In this document: piece by piece, positions 1 through 8,752 of the stretch | Layout: every line of letters starts with the position of its first letter | How positions within the stretch are numbered: position 1 is the first letter of the stretch | Source: Lentimicrobiaceae bacterium | GTDB lineage: Bacteria; Bacteroidota; Bacteroidia; Bacteroidales; F082 | Assembly (NCBI GenBank): GCA_015061335.1 | Contig: SUWT01000023.1 | Span: forward strand, 1-34,376 | Length of the DNA: 34,376 nt | Reading direction: 5' to 3' | Position numbers and translations under genes: made by a program | Notes under the pieces: generated by a model | Databases searched by the model: none | What the model was told of the DNA's origin: nothing | The model's input: only the letters and a program-made list of their open reading frames with translations

Positions 1-1
1 C

Positions 2-103
2 TTAGGCGTATCAGTATTCGCTAAAACACCCATTCGAGAGTTGCTCGCAAAAGACCAACCAACAATCGAAAATCAAAATGTCAAAGAACTAAAATTATTT
101 TAA
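2..103 (+). CDS. C-terminal end of an unidentified protein (truncated by window edge)
   Basis: An open frame enters from the left edge and ends at TAA 101-103, giving 33 residues that begin LGVSVFAKTPIREL and end KELKLF. I do not recognise the family. It runs in the same direction as the large surface protein that follows, 137 bp away. An AT-rich stretch with its own promoter-like box separates the two, so they are probably separate transcripts. The call rests only on the open frame, ordinary-looking amino-acid composition and a stop directly before an AT-rich intergenic stretch. Confidence 0.5.
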   Translation, partial: LGVSVFAKTPIRELLAKDQPTIENQNVKELKLF

Positions 104-146
104 TAAAAATTTATTGCATCAGTAGTATAAGTGTATAAAAAAATAG

Positions 147-154
147 TAATTTTG
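147..154 (+). promoter_or_regulatory. Candidate -7 box for the beta-helix surface protein
   Basis: TAATTTTG matches the Bacteroidota -7 consensus TAnnTTTG exactly. It would place transcription start near 160 and leave a leader of about 80 nt, very A/T rich, before the ATG at 241. I see no clear -33 TTTG at the usual spacing, so this rests on the -7 element alone. The rest of 104-240 shows only A/T-rich sequence with loose GTTAAATA-like repeats. Confidence 0.4.
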
Positions 155-240
155 CAGTTCGAAATATTATAGGTGGAAAAGTTAAATAATTAAATAAAAG
201 TTAAATAAAGTTATTAAAAATCAATTAATTAAAAAATTAA

Positions 241-3200
241 ATGAAAAGTAAATTTCTATTAACGATGATGATTCTCTCATTATTTACAATAATGGGAGCA
301 GGGCATCTCTATGCCCAAGAACTTCCTAAAGCTGAGGTTCTCAGTTTAGGTATGACTGTAGTTGATGAGCATTATGTTATGCCTAATTGGAATAGTAATC
401 CAGTAACGGATGATCTCAACGTTCCAGTTGCTATGGAGTTTATTGCTTTAGATACCCCAGAACAAGCAGCTCAAAATCACTATGCAGGTTACACTACAGA
501 CTTCTTTATCACTTTCAGTGGTTTAAGTGGTGAATCAATTACAGCTGACGATGATTGTTACCTTATAGGTAATTATGGACCATTCGGATGGATAAAAATT
601 CCTGTTGGTGGATTGGTCTTAGGTAATAACGTAACATATCCAATATTAACACCATCTGGATTCAATTTTACTTATGTTGCTATTTGTGAATCAGTTGTTG
701 ATTTCAAATGCGGTATAGGTATTTCTGAAGCTATTCTTACTGCAAATCCAAACATGAAAGTTACTCTTGAACTTGGTCTTAGTGAATCTCCTGAGCAAGC
801 TCAAGCTGCTAATTTTATCCGTGTTGGTGATGCATATACTTATGATGTCAGAAATCTTAGAGGTCAAGTTGCTATGATTGGTAGCACTTCTTATAGTTCA
901 GTCCAAGATGCTATCGCAAATGCAGCTGATGGAGCAGAAGTTGATCTCATCTCAAGTGTAACAATCGACCAAGTTGTTAATGTTAATTCATCTGTTACTA
1001 TTGATCTTAATGGTAATGAGATAGTAGGTACAGGTGACAGAATGTTCCGTTTGAACAATAACAGTAAGTCAGGCGAACGTGAAGTTATCACTTATAGAGA
1101 TGGTACCATAAGAAACATTGAAGATAAAGGCCGTTGTATTGAGACAAGAACAGGCAACATAGAACTTGTTCTTGATAACATGGTTCTCGAAACGACATGT
1201 AAAGGTGCAACACAGCCATTGACAATTGGTGGTAGTGGTGATAACATTGTTGTCGATATTGACAATTCTACAATTACAAGTGGAGATCTTGGTTATGCCG
1301 TCATTATCTTCAATCCTGTTACAATGACGATTGACAATTCAAGCATAACAGGTTGGTCAGCTGTTTATTTCAAACAGCCAAGTAGTTCATTAGGTGCAGC
1401 AGGTTCTGTTTGTACAATTAACAACTCAACACTTAGAGGTGTGAATAAAGCATCTGAACATCCTTCTAATGCATTTGCTACAATAGCAATTCAAGACAAT
1501 GACATCGAAGTCAATGTAACTGGCAATTCAACAATAGTTTATGCTGATGAAACTAATAGCAATTCACAATGTGCTTTTGGTATTGGTGGTGAAAATATTA
1601 CAGAGCAACTTTCTAATGATCTTGTTATCAATGTTGCAAATGGTGTAACAATGGAAGGTCATATTCTTGGATTTAACGATGCTCAACAATTGCAAGATGG
1701 CGCGAATATAGTTTTCCCTGCAGAATACGCTGATGAACTCAGAGCAGCTGGCTATATTGTAGAGGTAGTTGGCAATCAGGTAAAAGTTACAGGTATAGCA
1801 GAAGGCGAAGCATATATAGGTACAACATATTATGAAACTCTCGAAGAAGCTATCGCAGCTGCTAATGCAGATGATGATGAAGATGAAGTTGTCTTGCTCA
1901 ATGATGTAACAATTGAATCTAAAATTGATGTTACAAAGAGTCTTGTACTTAATGGTAATAACAAGACTTTAACTTACACAGGCTCAGACCGTGCTATTGA
2001 TGTAAGAAAAGAAACTAATGGTGCAAACCTTACAGTTAAAAACCTTTCAGTTCAATTTGAAGGCAATTATAGAGAAAGAGGTATTAACTATAACACAACT
2101 GGAAAACTTACACTTGAAAATGTGACAGTCGGATCAGCTGATAAACATCCTACATACGCTGTTAATTTGCCAGGTTCATGCGACAATGCAACAATTGATG
2201 TTGATGGATGTGAATTTTATGGAAAAAATACATTTAATGTATGGGGCGAAAATTGTACAATTACTATAGATGGTACAAAAATTACTTCAGTTGATAATGC
2301 AAATAGTGAAAATTATGTAGCAGTTATCCTCAACAATGATGCAACAACATCAGCTGAAGGTACTGTAATTACAATCAATGGTGGTAGCATTGTTGTTGCT
2401 ACAGATGAGAATGGTAACCCATCTGCTGCTGTTAGAAATAATACTGAGACAGGTGTCATAAACATCAGCGAAAGTACAGAAATCATAGGAGGTACAACAG
2501 AATCATCAGTTGCTATTGTTTATTATAATGGTACTGACAATGTTTATAGCTGCTTAACACTTCAACGTGCTATTAACAAAGCCATAGAATCAAATGCAGC
2601 AGGTGTAAAGCTTATCAAAAACGTTACTTCAGATGAAATAATCACTATTGATGGTAATCTTAATTTAGACCTTAACAGCAAAACTGTTACAGGTACAGCT
2701 AATAGATTGTTCAGAATAACAAAAGCTTCTGCAATAGTTACAATTACGAATGGTACTATCGAAAATAATGTTGCTCAAGGCCGTTGTATTGAAACAAGAG
2801 CTGGTGGTATAAACCTTACACTTGAAAACTTAACTCTCAATACTACAGGTAATCAATCACAACCATTTACTGTAGGTGGAAATAGCGGCACAGACGGTAA
2901 TGTAATAGTTAATATGAAAGAAACTAATGTTAACGCCGGTATTAATAACAGTTATGCAATCACTACTTTCAATCCTGTTGTTATGACAATTGAAGATTCA
3001 TCTGTAGAGGGTTGGGCTGCTCTTAACATAAAAGGTGTTGATGGTTCTTTAGGATCAAAAGGTTCAACATTTAACATTAACAACTCTACATTAAGAGGTA
3101 TTAATAATGCAGCACCTGGTGCAACAAACAACTTCTCAACTATTATGATTGAAGATAGTAATATTACTTTAAATATTGATGGTAATAGTTCTATCGCATA

Positions 3201-6200
3201 TGCTGGATCAAATAGTTCAAATGTACAATTCATTTTTGGTATTGGAAATGAAATTGTAGAAAGTATTGTAGAAAATACTAAAATCAATGTAGGTGTTGGC
3301 GCAACATTAGATGGTATAATTTTAGGTATCCATGAAGATCAGAGCTTTAGTGTAGCAATAGAAGAAATGATAGTTCCTGCAGCATACGCTGACCAACTCA
3401 GAAGTGAAGGTTATGTTGTAAGTGAAGCTGTTGACGGTCTTATTCAAGTTACAGGTGTTGCTGTTGCTAAAATTGAAACAACAACATACGCAACCCTAGA
3501 AGATGCATTCAACGAAGCTCAATCAGGTGATGAAATTGTTGTTCTTACTGACATTATTCTTCCTGCAAAATCTGAAAACGGCGCTTTTGAAATTGCTGAA
3601 ACAGTAGGTAATGTTACTTTAAATCTTAATGGTTTCGACATCACTTCAAGTGAAAGAATTGGCTATACAGGTAGAACAAACTACGCTTTCGATAACTACG
3701 CTAACTTAACAATAAAAGGCGAAGGTACAATCACAGCAAGAGGTATCCAAAACTATGGTACATTAACAATAGAAGGTAATGATGTTACTATCATCTCAAA
3801 TGATGAATTGGTTGGTAATGGTGCTTGTATTTGGGGTTATCAAGGTAGTGCTACAATAATTAAAGGTGGTACATTCAGAGGTTTAGCGAAAGGCGCAGGT
3901 GCAATCAACACAGAAGGCTCATTAGAAATTACTGGTGGTACTTTCTCAGCAGATGGAAAACAAGATGAAGGCTATCATGTTTATACAATCCAATGCAAAG
4001 GTGATAACACTGTAAATACAATATCAGGTGCTACACTTTCATCTGGCAGACATGGTGTTATTGTCGTTCAAAATGGTGCTGAACTTACTATCAACAATGT
4101 AGAAGCCACACGTGAAGGTGTTCCAGGTCAATCTGGTCACGTACTCTATGTAGCTGACAATGGTATGTTAACAATTAATGGTGGTACTTTCGTTAATGAA
4201 GATGCTAGCGCAGGTTCAACAGTAATTTATACCGATGCTAATTCAAATACAGATGTAACTGATGGTACATTTACAAATCAAGGAGGCGCTAACGTTATTT
4301 CGGGTGCTGGTACAACAACACTCACAGGCGGTAATTATTCAAAAGACGTTACAAATTACTGCGCAACAGGTTATATCTCACAAGAAAATGAACAAGGCAG
4401 ATGGGATGTTATTGTTGACCCTACAATTCAAGGTGAAGCTATGATAGCAGGCGTAGGCTACGAAACCCTCGAAGCAGCTATCGCAGCTGCTAATCCAGGT
4501 GCAGAAATCGTTTTACTTAAAGATATTACTAGAAGTGTAATAGTTACACTGAATAAAGCAGCTATCCTTAATGGAAACAACAAGACTTTGACTTCAACAG
4601 CTGGTCGTGCTATTAATGTTGAAGTAGAAGGTAATGCTACAATTAAGAATCTTATCATCAATGTTTCTGGTGAAAGAGGTATTAACGTTATTCAAAAACC
4701 AGTTAACTTAACAATAGACAATGTTGTTGTAACAGCTAATAATTATGCTGTAAATCTTGCTACTTCAGCTTCTTCAGGAGAAAATGGACCTACAATCCAA
4801 ATCAATAACTCAGATTTAACAGGTCTCAATACAATTAACATCGCAGCTCCTTACACAACAATGAACATTGACGGTATTAAATTGACATGTAATGACCAAA
4901 ATGAAAATGAATCATATTCTGCTATAGCAATAAATGAGTACGGACCTCACTCTTATGTTTATGTTAAAAATTATGAATTATATATTGAAGGAGATTCTTC
5001 AATAGCTAGTGTGGGGGCAGAAGATAGTGATATAGTCTTTGACCCTGATCAAGAAATTCAATATTTTAATGCTGCAGTTTATGCATACGAAGGTGCTCCA
5101 TATTTTTATTCTTATACAACATTAAAAGCTGCTATAGAAAATGAGAATACGAAAGATGGTTCATATATTAGATTAGCTAGAACTTGTGAGGGAGAAGGCA
5201 TTGTTATCAATAAAGATGTAACTATTGACTTCTGCGGTAAAACATACACATTTGTAGAACCAGCCGTAGGTTCTAACGGGACACAAACTCAAGGTTTCCA
5301 AATTTTGAAAGACAACACAGTCGTTTTAAAGAACGGTACTTTGAATGTAGCAGAAGCAGCAGGTGAAGCTTTCGCAATGCTTATTCAAAACTACGCTGAC
5401 CTCACAATCACAGATATGACATTGGATGGTGATCATTTAGATCGTAACAACTATTCATACGTTCTTTCTGTCAACTGCGGTAACGTCCTTATCAATGGTT
5501 CTACAAGCATCTTAGCTAATGAAGTAGTAGGTGAAAATCATTTCGCATTCGATTCATACGATTATAGCGCTGGTGGATATACAGAACTTCCAGTTGTTAC
5601 AGTCAACACAACAGGTAAAATTAGAGGTATAGTTGAAGTAAGCGCAACTCTTAATTTAGAAGCTGTTGGTACAAATAATATTAGCCGTATTGACATATCA
5701 GGCGAAGGTCAGCTTTACCACAATGTAGAAGGTATCCAAGGTACTATCAAGAGAACATTTGAAAATAATGCTAATGACAATCCTGAAGACGACTGGTACA
5801 CCATCGCAGTACCATTTGCAGATCATGAAGTATCAGCTTTACAAACAACAACAGATTACGCTCTCTACCGTTACAATGAGAGTGCCGCATTATGGGAGAA
5901 TGTAAAAGTATCAGATAATAACTTCTTAACTTTAGACTTAGGTCGTGGTTATATCTATGCTAATGCAGCTACAACTGATTTTGAGTTCTCAGGTGAATTT
6001 AATGTTAAGCCTGTAACATACACACTTACTCTACAATCTCAAGTTGAGGATCTGAAAGGTTTCCACCTTATCGGTAACCCATTCGCTCATGATATTACAA
6101 TGAGTCATCTTACTGGTAAAACTTTAGCTGATGGTTTCTATGTGCTTTCTAACGATGGTGCTTGGAGTGCAAAATCATCTTTAGATAAGATTGCTGCTGG

Positions 6201-6894
6201 TCAAGGTGCTCTTATCAAGACTACTGAAGAAGGTGCTCTCACTATAGTAAAGAATGTAAGTTCAAAATCAAGAGAAGTCAACAACGGTCAGCTTATGATA
6301 AATGTTGCTAACTCAAGATATAATGATGTAGCTTACGTTTCATTCAACAAAGGTATAGGTCTTAACAAGATCGCTCACCGCAATGCTGAAATTCCTATGG
6401 TTTATGTTCCTGTAAACGGTGAGAACTATGCTGTTGCAACAATGAGCAATGAAGTCACAGAAATCCCTGTGTCATTCGAAGCAAAGACAATGGGAGAATA
6501 CACAATCAGCGTTGAGGCTCAAGACTGTGAGTTTGCTCAGATGTACCTCATCGACAAGATGACGGGTTACAGCACAAACCTCCTCCTTGAAGATTATACA
6601 TTCATGGCAAAATCTGGCGATAATGCAGAACGCTTTGTAATCAGATTAGTCAACAGCTTTGATCATAGCTTTGGAGCAGAGAACTTCATTATCTTCAACG
6701 ACGAAGAAATGATGATCAACGACATCCAAGGTGAAGGTGTCATCAGAATAGTTGACGTATTAGGTCGTCCTGTAGCAGAATACAATGTATTCGGCTCAGC
6801 AAATATCTCAACCACATCATTCAGAAGTGGAGCCTATATGATTCAAGTGATAGATGAAAGTGGTGTTAAAGTACAAAAAATTATAATTGACTAA
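241..6894 (+). CDS. Giant secreted beta-helix repeat protein with T9SS type A sorting domain
   Basis: A 2217-residue protein starting at ATG 241. A signal peptide ends near residue 25 (HLYA then QE). Residues about 26-210 form an N-terminal domain I cannot name. Residues about 212-1850 hold six beta-helix-like modules. Each opens with a Y-x-T/S-L-E/Q-x-A-I-type segment followed by valine/isoleucine-rich turns and LNGN-type motifs, as in right-handed parallel beta-helices. From W1852 comes a conserved Bacteroidales pre-tail region (WYTIAVPF, GRGYIYAN, GFHLIGNPF). The last 70 or so residues look like a T9SS type A sorting domain (IRIVDVLGRPV, then SGAYMIQV and KIIID). Known biology predicts export by Sec and T9SS, removal of the tail by PorU and surface anchoring or release. 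The role could be adhesion or glycan binding. I see no catalytic motif, so an enzymatic role is not supported. Confidence 0.85.
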   Translation: MKSKFLLTMMILSLFTIMGAGHLYAQELPKAEVLSLGMTVVDEHYVMPNWNSNPVTDDLNVPVAMEFIALDTPEQAAQNHYAGYTTDFFITFSGLSGESITADDDCYLIGNYGPFGWIKIPVGGLVLGNNVTYPILTPSGFNFTYVAICESVVDFKCGIGISEAILTANPNMKVTLELGLSESPEQAQAANFIRVGDAYTYDVRNLRGQVAMIGSTSYSSVQDAIANAADGAEVDLISSVTIDQVVNVNSSVTIDLNGNEIVGTGDRMFRLNNNSKSGEREVITYRDGTIRNIEDKGRCIETRTGNIELVLDNMVLETTCKGATQPLTIGGSGDNIVVDIDNSTITSGDLGYAVIIFNPVTMTIDNSSITGWSAVYFKQPSSSLGAAGSVCTINNSTLRGVNKASEHPSNAFATIAIQDNDIEVNVTGNSTIVYADETNSNSQCAFGIGGENITEQLSNDLVINVANGVTMEGHILGFNDAQQLQDGANIVFPAEYADELRAAGYIVEVVGNQVKVTGIAEGEAYIGTTYYETLEEAIAAANADDDEDEVVLLNDVTIESKIDVTKSLVLNGNNKTLTYTGSDRAIDVRKETNGANLTVKNLSVQFEGNYRERGINYNTTGKLTLENVTVGSADKHPTYAVNLPGSCDNATIDVDGCEFYGKNTFNVWGENCTITIDGTKITSVDNANSENYVAVILNNDATTSAEGTVITINGGSIVVATDENGNPSAAVRNNTETGVINISESTEIIGGTTESSVAIVYYNGTDNVYSCLTLQRAINKAIESNAAGVKLIKNVTSDEIITIDGNLNLDLNSKTVTGTANRLFRITKASAIVTITNGTIENNVAQGRCIETRAGGINLTLENLTLNTTGNQSQPFTVGGNSGTDGNVIVNMKETNVNAGINNSYAITTFNPVVMTIEDSSVEGWAALNIKGVDGSLGSKGSTFNINNSTLRGINNAAPGATNNFSTIMIEDSNITLNIDGNSSIAYAGSNSSNVQFIFGIGNEIVESIVENTKINVGVGATLDGIILGIHEDQSFSVAIEEMIVPAAYADQLRSEGYVVSEAVDGLIQVTGVAVAKIETTTYATLEDAFNEAQSGDEIVVLTDIILPAKSENGAFEIAETVGNVTLNLNGFDITSSERIGYTGRTNYAFDNYANLTIKGEGTITARGIQNYGTLTIEGNDVTIISNDELVGNGACIWGYQGSATIIKGGTFRGLAKGAGAINTEGSLEITGGTFSADGKQDEGYHVYTIQCKGDNTVNTISGATLSSGRHGVIVVQNGAELTINNVEATREGVPGQSGHVLYVADNGMLTINGGTFVNEDASAGSTVIYTDANSNTDVTDGTFTNQGGANVISGAGTTTLTGGNYSKDVTNYCATGYISQENEQGRWDVIVDPTIQGEAMIAGVGYETLEAAIAAANPGAEIVLLKDITRSVIVTLNKAAILNGNNKTLTSTAGRAINVEVEGNATIKNLIINVSGERGINVIQKPVNLTIDNVVVTANNYAVNLATSASSGENGPTIQINNSDLTGLNTINIAAPYTTMNIDGIKLTCNDQNENESYSAIAINEYGPHSYVYVKNYELYIEGDSSIASVGAEDSDIVFDPDQEIQYFNAAVYAYEGAPYFYSYTTLKAAIENENTKDGSYIRLARTCEGEGIVINKDVTIDFCGKTYTFVEPAVGSNGTQTQGFQILKDNTVVLKNGTLNVAEAAGEAFAMLIQNYADLTITDMTLDGDHLDRNNYSYVLSVNCGNVLINGSTSILANEVVGENHFAFDSYDYSAGGYTELPVVTVNTTGKIRGIVEVSATLNLEAVGTNNISRIDISGEGQLYHNVEGIQGTIKRTFENNANDNPEDDWYTIAVPFADHEVSALQTTTDYALYRYNESAALWENVKVSDNNFLTLDLGRGYIYANAATTDFEFSGEFNVKPVTYTLTLQSQVEDLKGFHLIGNPFAHDITMSHLTGKTLADGFYVLSNDGAWSAKSSLDKIAAGQGALIKTTEEGALTIVKNVSSKSREVNNGQLMINVANSRYNDVAYVSFNKGIGLNKIAHRNAEIPMVYVPVNGENYAVATMSNEVTEIPVSFEAKTMGEYTISVEAQDCEFAQMYLIDKMTGYSTNLLLEDYTFMAKSGDNAERFVIRLVNSFDHSFGAENFIIFNDEEMMINDIQGEGVIRIVDVLGRPVAEYNVFGSANISTTSFRSGAYMIQVIDESGVKVQKIIID
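874..5790 (+). repeat. Six internal beta-helix modules in an A-B-A-C-B-D order
   Basis: Module starts, by residue: A1 212, B1 524, A2 758, C 1075, B2 1401, D about 1609. A1 and A2 share GRCIETR, FNPV-MTI, INNSTLRG and AYAD-LR at matching places over about 300 residues. B1 and B2 share NGNNKTLT, then RAI-V and ERGIN. C and D share only the opening segment. This suggests duplication of blocks in the coding sequence, followed by strong divergence. Boundaries are read by eye and are approximate. Confidence 0.7.
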
Positions 6895-6900
6895 TCTAGC

Positions 6901-6963
6901 AATGAGCTATGAGCTGTGAGTTTAGAGCAAAGCTCAAGACTCAAGGCTCAAGGCTCAAAGCCC
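6901..6963 (+). repeat. Degenerate heptad array that folds into a long hairpin
   Basis: Nine 7-bp units run in register, starting 7 bp after the stop of the surface-protein gene. The first four carry GAGC or GAGT and the later ones carry GCTC or ACTC. The two halves mirror each other around the AAA at 6929-6931. Positions 6903-6928 pair with 6932-6957: 20 Watson-Crick pairs, 3 G-U wobbles and 3 mismatches (6924/6936, 6916/6944, 6909/6951). GAGT at 6918-6921 faces ACTC at 6939-6942. No T-run follows, so it does not look like an intrinsic terminator. It lies in the leader of the 87-residue protein gene if the two genes are co-transcribed. Confidence 0.75.
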
Positions 6964-6982
6964 AAAATAAGGAAAATTAAAA

Positions 6983-7246
6983 ATGAAAAAATTCATAATA
7001 GCAATATCAATAATAACAGCATTAGGTTTGAATGTTAAAGCACAAGAATATCAGTGCTATTCAGGATCATCTGACGGTTTCTTCTCATCAGGAGGTATTA
7101 CCCCAAGTTATCGTACAGAAACAGTAACTCCTGGTTTACCTTTATTTGAATCAATGGATAATCAATCTGCTCCAGTTGGCAGTGGTTTGTTGATTCTCGC
7201 CGGTTTAGGTGCAGCCTACGCGATGCGAAAGAGAAAGAATGACTGA
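6983..7246 (+). CDS. Small exported protein with a PEP-CTERM-like C-terminal tripartite tail
   Basis: An 87-residue protein with a signal peptide of about 20 residues (to VKA, then QE), a serine/glycine-rich middle, and a tail made of the motif APVGSG, a hydrophobic stretch LLILAGLGAAYA and the basic end MRKRKND. This order (short motif, one membrane segment, basic cluster) is that of PEP-CTERM/PID-CTERM type sorting signals, which are processed by exosortases or archaeosortase-like enzymes. No such enzyme is seen here. An AAGGA at 6969-6973 sits 9 nt before the ATG, an unusually good ribosome site for this phylum. The gene follows the surface-protein gene by 88 bp and ends just before a terminator, so the two may form one transcript. 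The function is unknown. A simple single-pass membrane protein is the alternative. Confidence 0.75.
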   Translation: MKKFIIAISIITALGLNVKAQEYQCYSGSSDGFFSSGGITPSYRTETVTPGLPLFESMDNQSAPVGSGLLILAGLGAAYAMRKRKND

Positions 7247-7250
7247 TTTT

Positions 7251-7279
7251 AAAAAAAACGCCTTCGGGCGTTTTTTTTT
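7251..7279. terminator. Bidirectional intrinsic terminator
   Basis: Eight A residues, then CGCC, loop TTCG, GGCG and nine T residues. The hairpin with its A/T flanks works on both strands. It ends the + strand pair to the left and the - strand cluster to the right. The stop codon of the helicase gene (7278-7280) overlaps the last T residues. Confidence 0.92.
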
Positions 7280-8741
7280 ATACGAACCATTCGTTCTTAA
7301 AGTTTACCAGATAGATTTTTTTGCTGGCTCGTGTCAATGCGGTGTAAAGCCATCGCATGTCGCTTAGTTCTGGATTTTTCTCTTCAGCTAGATATGGAGC
7401 TTCAACGAAAACATTGCTCCATTGTCCTCCCTGGGTTTTATGACAGCTCAAGGCATATCCGTATTTCACCTGCAACGCATTGAAATACGGATTGTTTTTC
7501 ATTAGTTTTCTTCTGTCAGATGCTCGTGGTATATCAAGATAGTCTTCTTCAACGGCTTTGTATAATTTCTTTGATTCTTCTTCTGTAAGGGCAGGGGAGT
7601 CGCTATGTAAGGTTTCCATCAGTATCTTGACGGAGAGTGTCGGCATCTCCTCATAATCCAGCATCTGTATATCCACATCAGCGAAATGGAAGCCATACAT
7701 CTCTTCCATCTTGTTGATACGTAGCACCTCAACCATATCGCCGTTAGCAATGAAACGGTTTTTAAGAATCTGAGAATTTCTAGGATCTGATGATGGCTCA
7801 CCGCTGATTTCTGACAGCTGATCGTTCCAGAAATAATTATTTTTCACCACCATGAGTTTCTCGCCGGCAGAGAGTTCGCCTTCGTCCTGCAGCACTCTGC
7901 TTCTTATTGCCTGATTGAACATATTGGCTCTTTTGTTGGAACGGCATACGATGACAGCTTCGTTGCAGCTTCTCTTGTCGCCAAAGCTTTGCCATAACAA
8001 TTCTTCGAAAGTCATGGGGTCGATCTTCTCTATATCACTGAAGTTATTGATGTCCAATAGAGGAAGCTTATAGCTGATGGCTGCTGGCTGGCAGCTGTCA
8101 GCCGACATTATATTACGTAGATTTGTGGCATTATGTAATATTCCTGAGTTCAAGGCTTGTCGCATCACTTCTTTCATCTCGTAGGTGGCGATAGTTAGAC
8201 TGAAGCTATTACGAAGTATGTCGAAGTCCATGGCGGGGCTTATTTCTAAGCCTACTGGCGGCAGCTGTGCCGAATCTCCTATCAGCAGCAGTTTGCAGCA
8301 GCTGCCGCTGAAGACGTATTCTATCAGGTCGTCTAGGATATTCCCTGAGACCATGGAACATTCATCGACGATATATACTGTGTTCTTTGATTCGTTTCTG
8401 GCTTTTGTCATGCGTAGTTCTCCGTCGGCGACGACTTGAAAACGATATAGCTTGCGATGTAATGTCAGTGCTGTGGCGGCAGTATATTTGCTCATTATCT
8501 TGGCAGCTCTTCCCGTAGGGGCTAGTAACTGATAATTCATTCCTATCTGAGGAATGGTTTTCACCAAAGTAGAAACAAGACTTGTCTTTCCTGTTCCTGC
8601 ATATCCTTTTAGAAGATATACAGGTCTCTCTTTCTGTGTCAGAAGAAAAGCCGATAAATGATATAATACCGTCGATTGATCTTTGGTGGGAGTAAAGCCA
8701 AAATTATTCGATAATAATCTGTATAAATCGCTTCTATCCAT
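7278..8741 (-). CDS. RecD-like superfamily 1 DNA helicase (AAA family ATPase)
   Basis: With ATG at 8741 the protein has 487 residues. Walker A GYAGTGKT is at residues 46-53, a Walker B-type VDECSM follows, then motif III GDSAQLPPVG. Near the end come the UvrD/RecD C-terminal motifs: SCHKTQGGQW, and RWLYTALTRAS about 35 residues later. These match the single-chain RecD-like helicases common in Bacteroidota; the family couples ATP hydrolysis to 5'-3' unwinding in repair. The open frame extends 26 codons upstream to 8819, but that part lies inside tamL. Starting at 8741 leaves an 11-bp gap after the tamL stop and begins at a natural N-terminus (MDRSDLYRLL). It is the last gene of the cluster. 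Its exact repair role cannot be read from sequence. Confidence 0.88.
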   Translation of the reverse strand: MDRSDLYRLLSNNFGFTPTKDQSTVLYHLSAFLLTQKERPVYLLKGYAGTGKTSLVSTLVKTIPQIGMNYQLLAPTGRAAKIMSKYTAATALTLHRKLYRFQVVADGELRMTKARNESKNTVYIVDECSMVSGNILDDLIEYVFSGSCCKLLLIGDSAQLPPVGLEISPAMDFDILRNSFSLTIATYEMKEVMRQALNSGILHNATNLRNIMSADSCQPAAISYKLPLLDINNFSDIEKIDPMTFEELLWQSFGDKRSCNEAVIVCRSNKRANMFNQAIRSRVLQDEGELSAGEKLMVVKNNYFWNDQLSEISGEPSSDPRNSQILKNRFIANGDMVEVLRINKMEEMYGFHFADVDIQMLDYEEMPTLSVKILMETLHSDSPALTEEESKKLYKAVEEDYLDIPRASDRRKLMKNNPYFNALQVKYGYALSCHKTQGGQWSNVFVEAPYLAEEKNPELSDMRWLYTALTRASKKIYLVNFKNEWFV

Positions 8742-8752
8742 AATAAGATACG

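Noticed and set aside
6901..6963. Intrinsic terminator after the surface-protein gene
   Set aside because: The hairpin is long but interrupted by mismatches, and A-rich sequence without a T-run follows. The true terminator is at 7251-7279.
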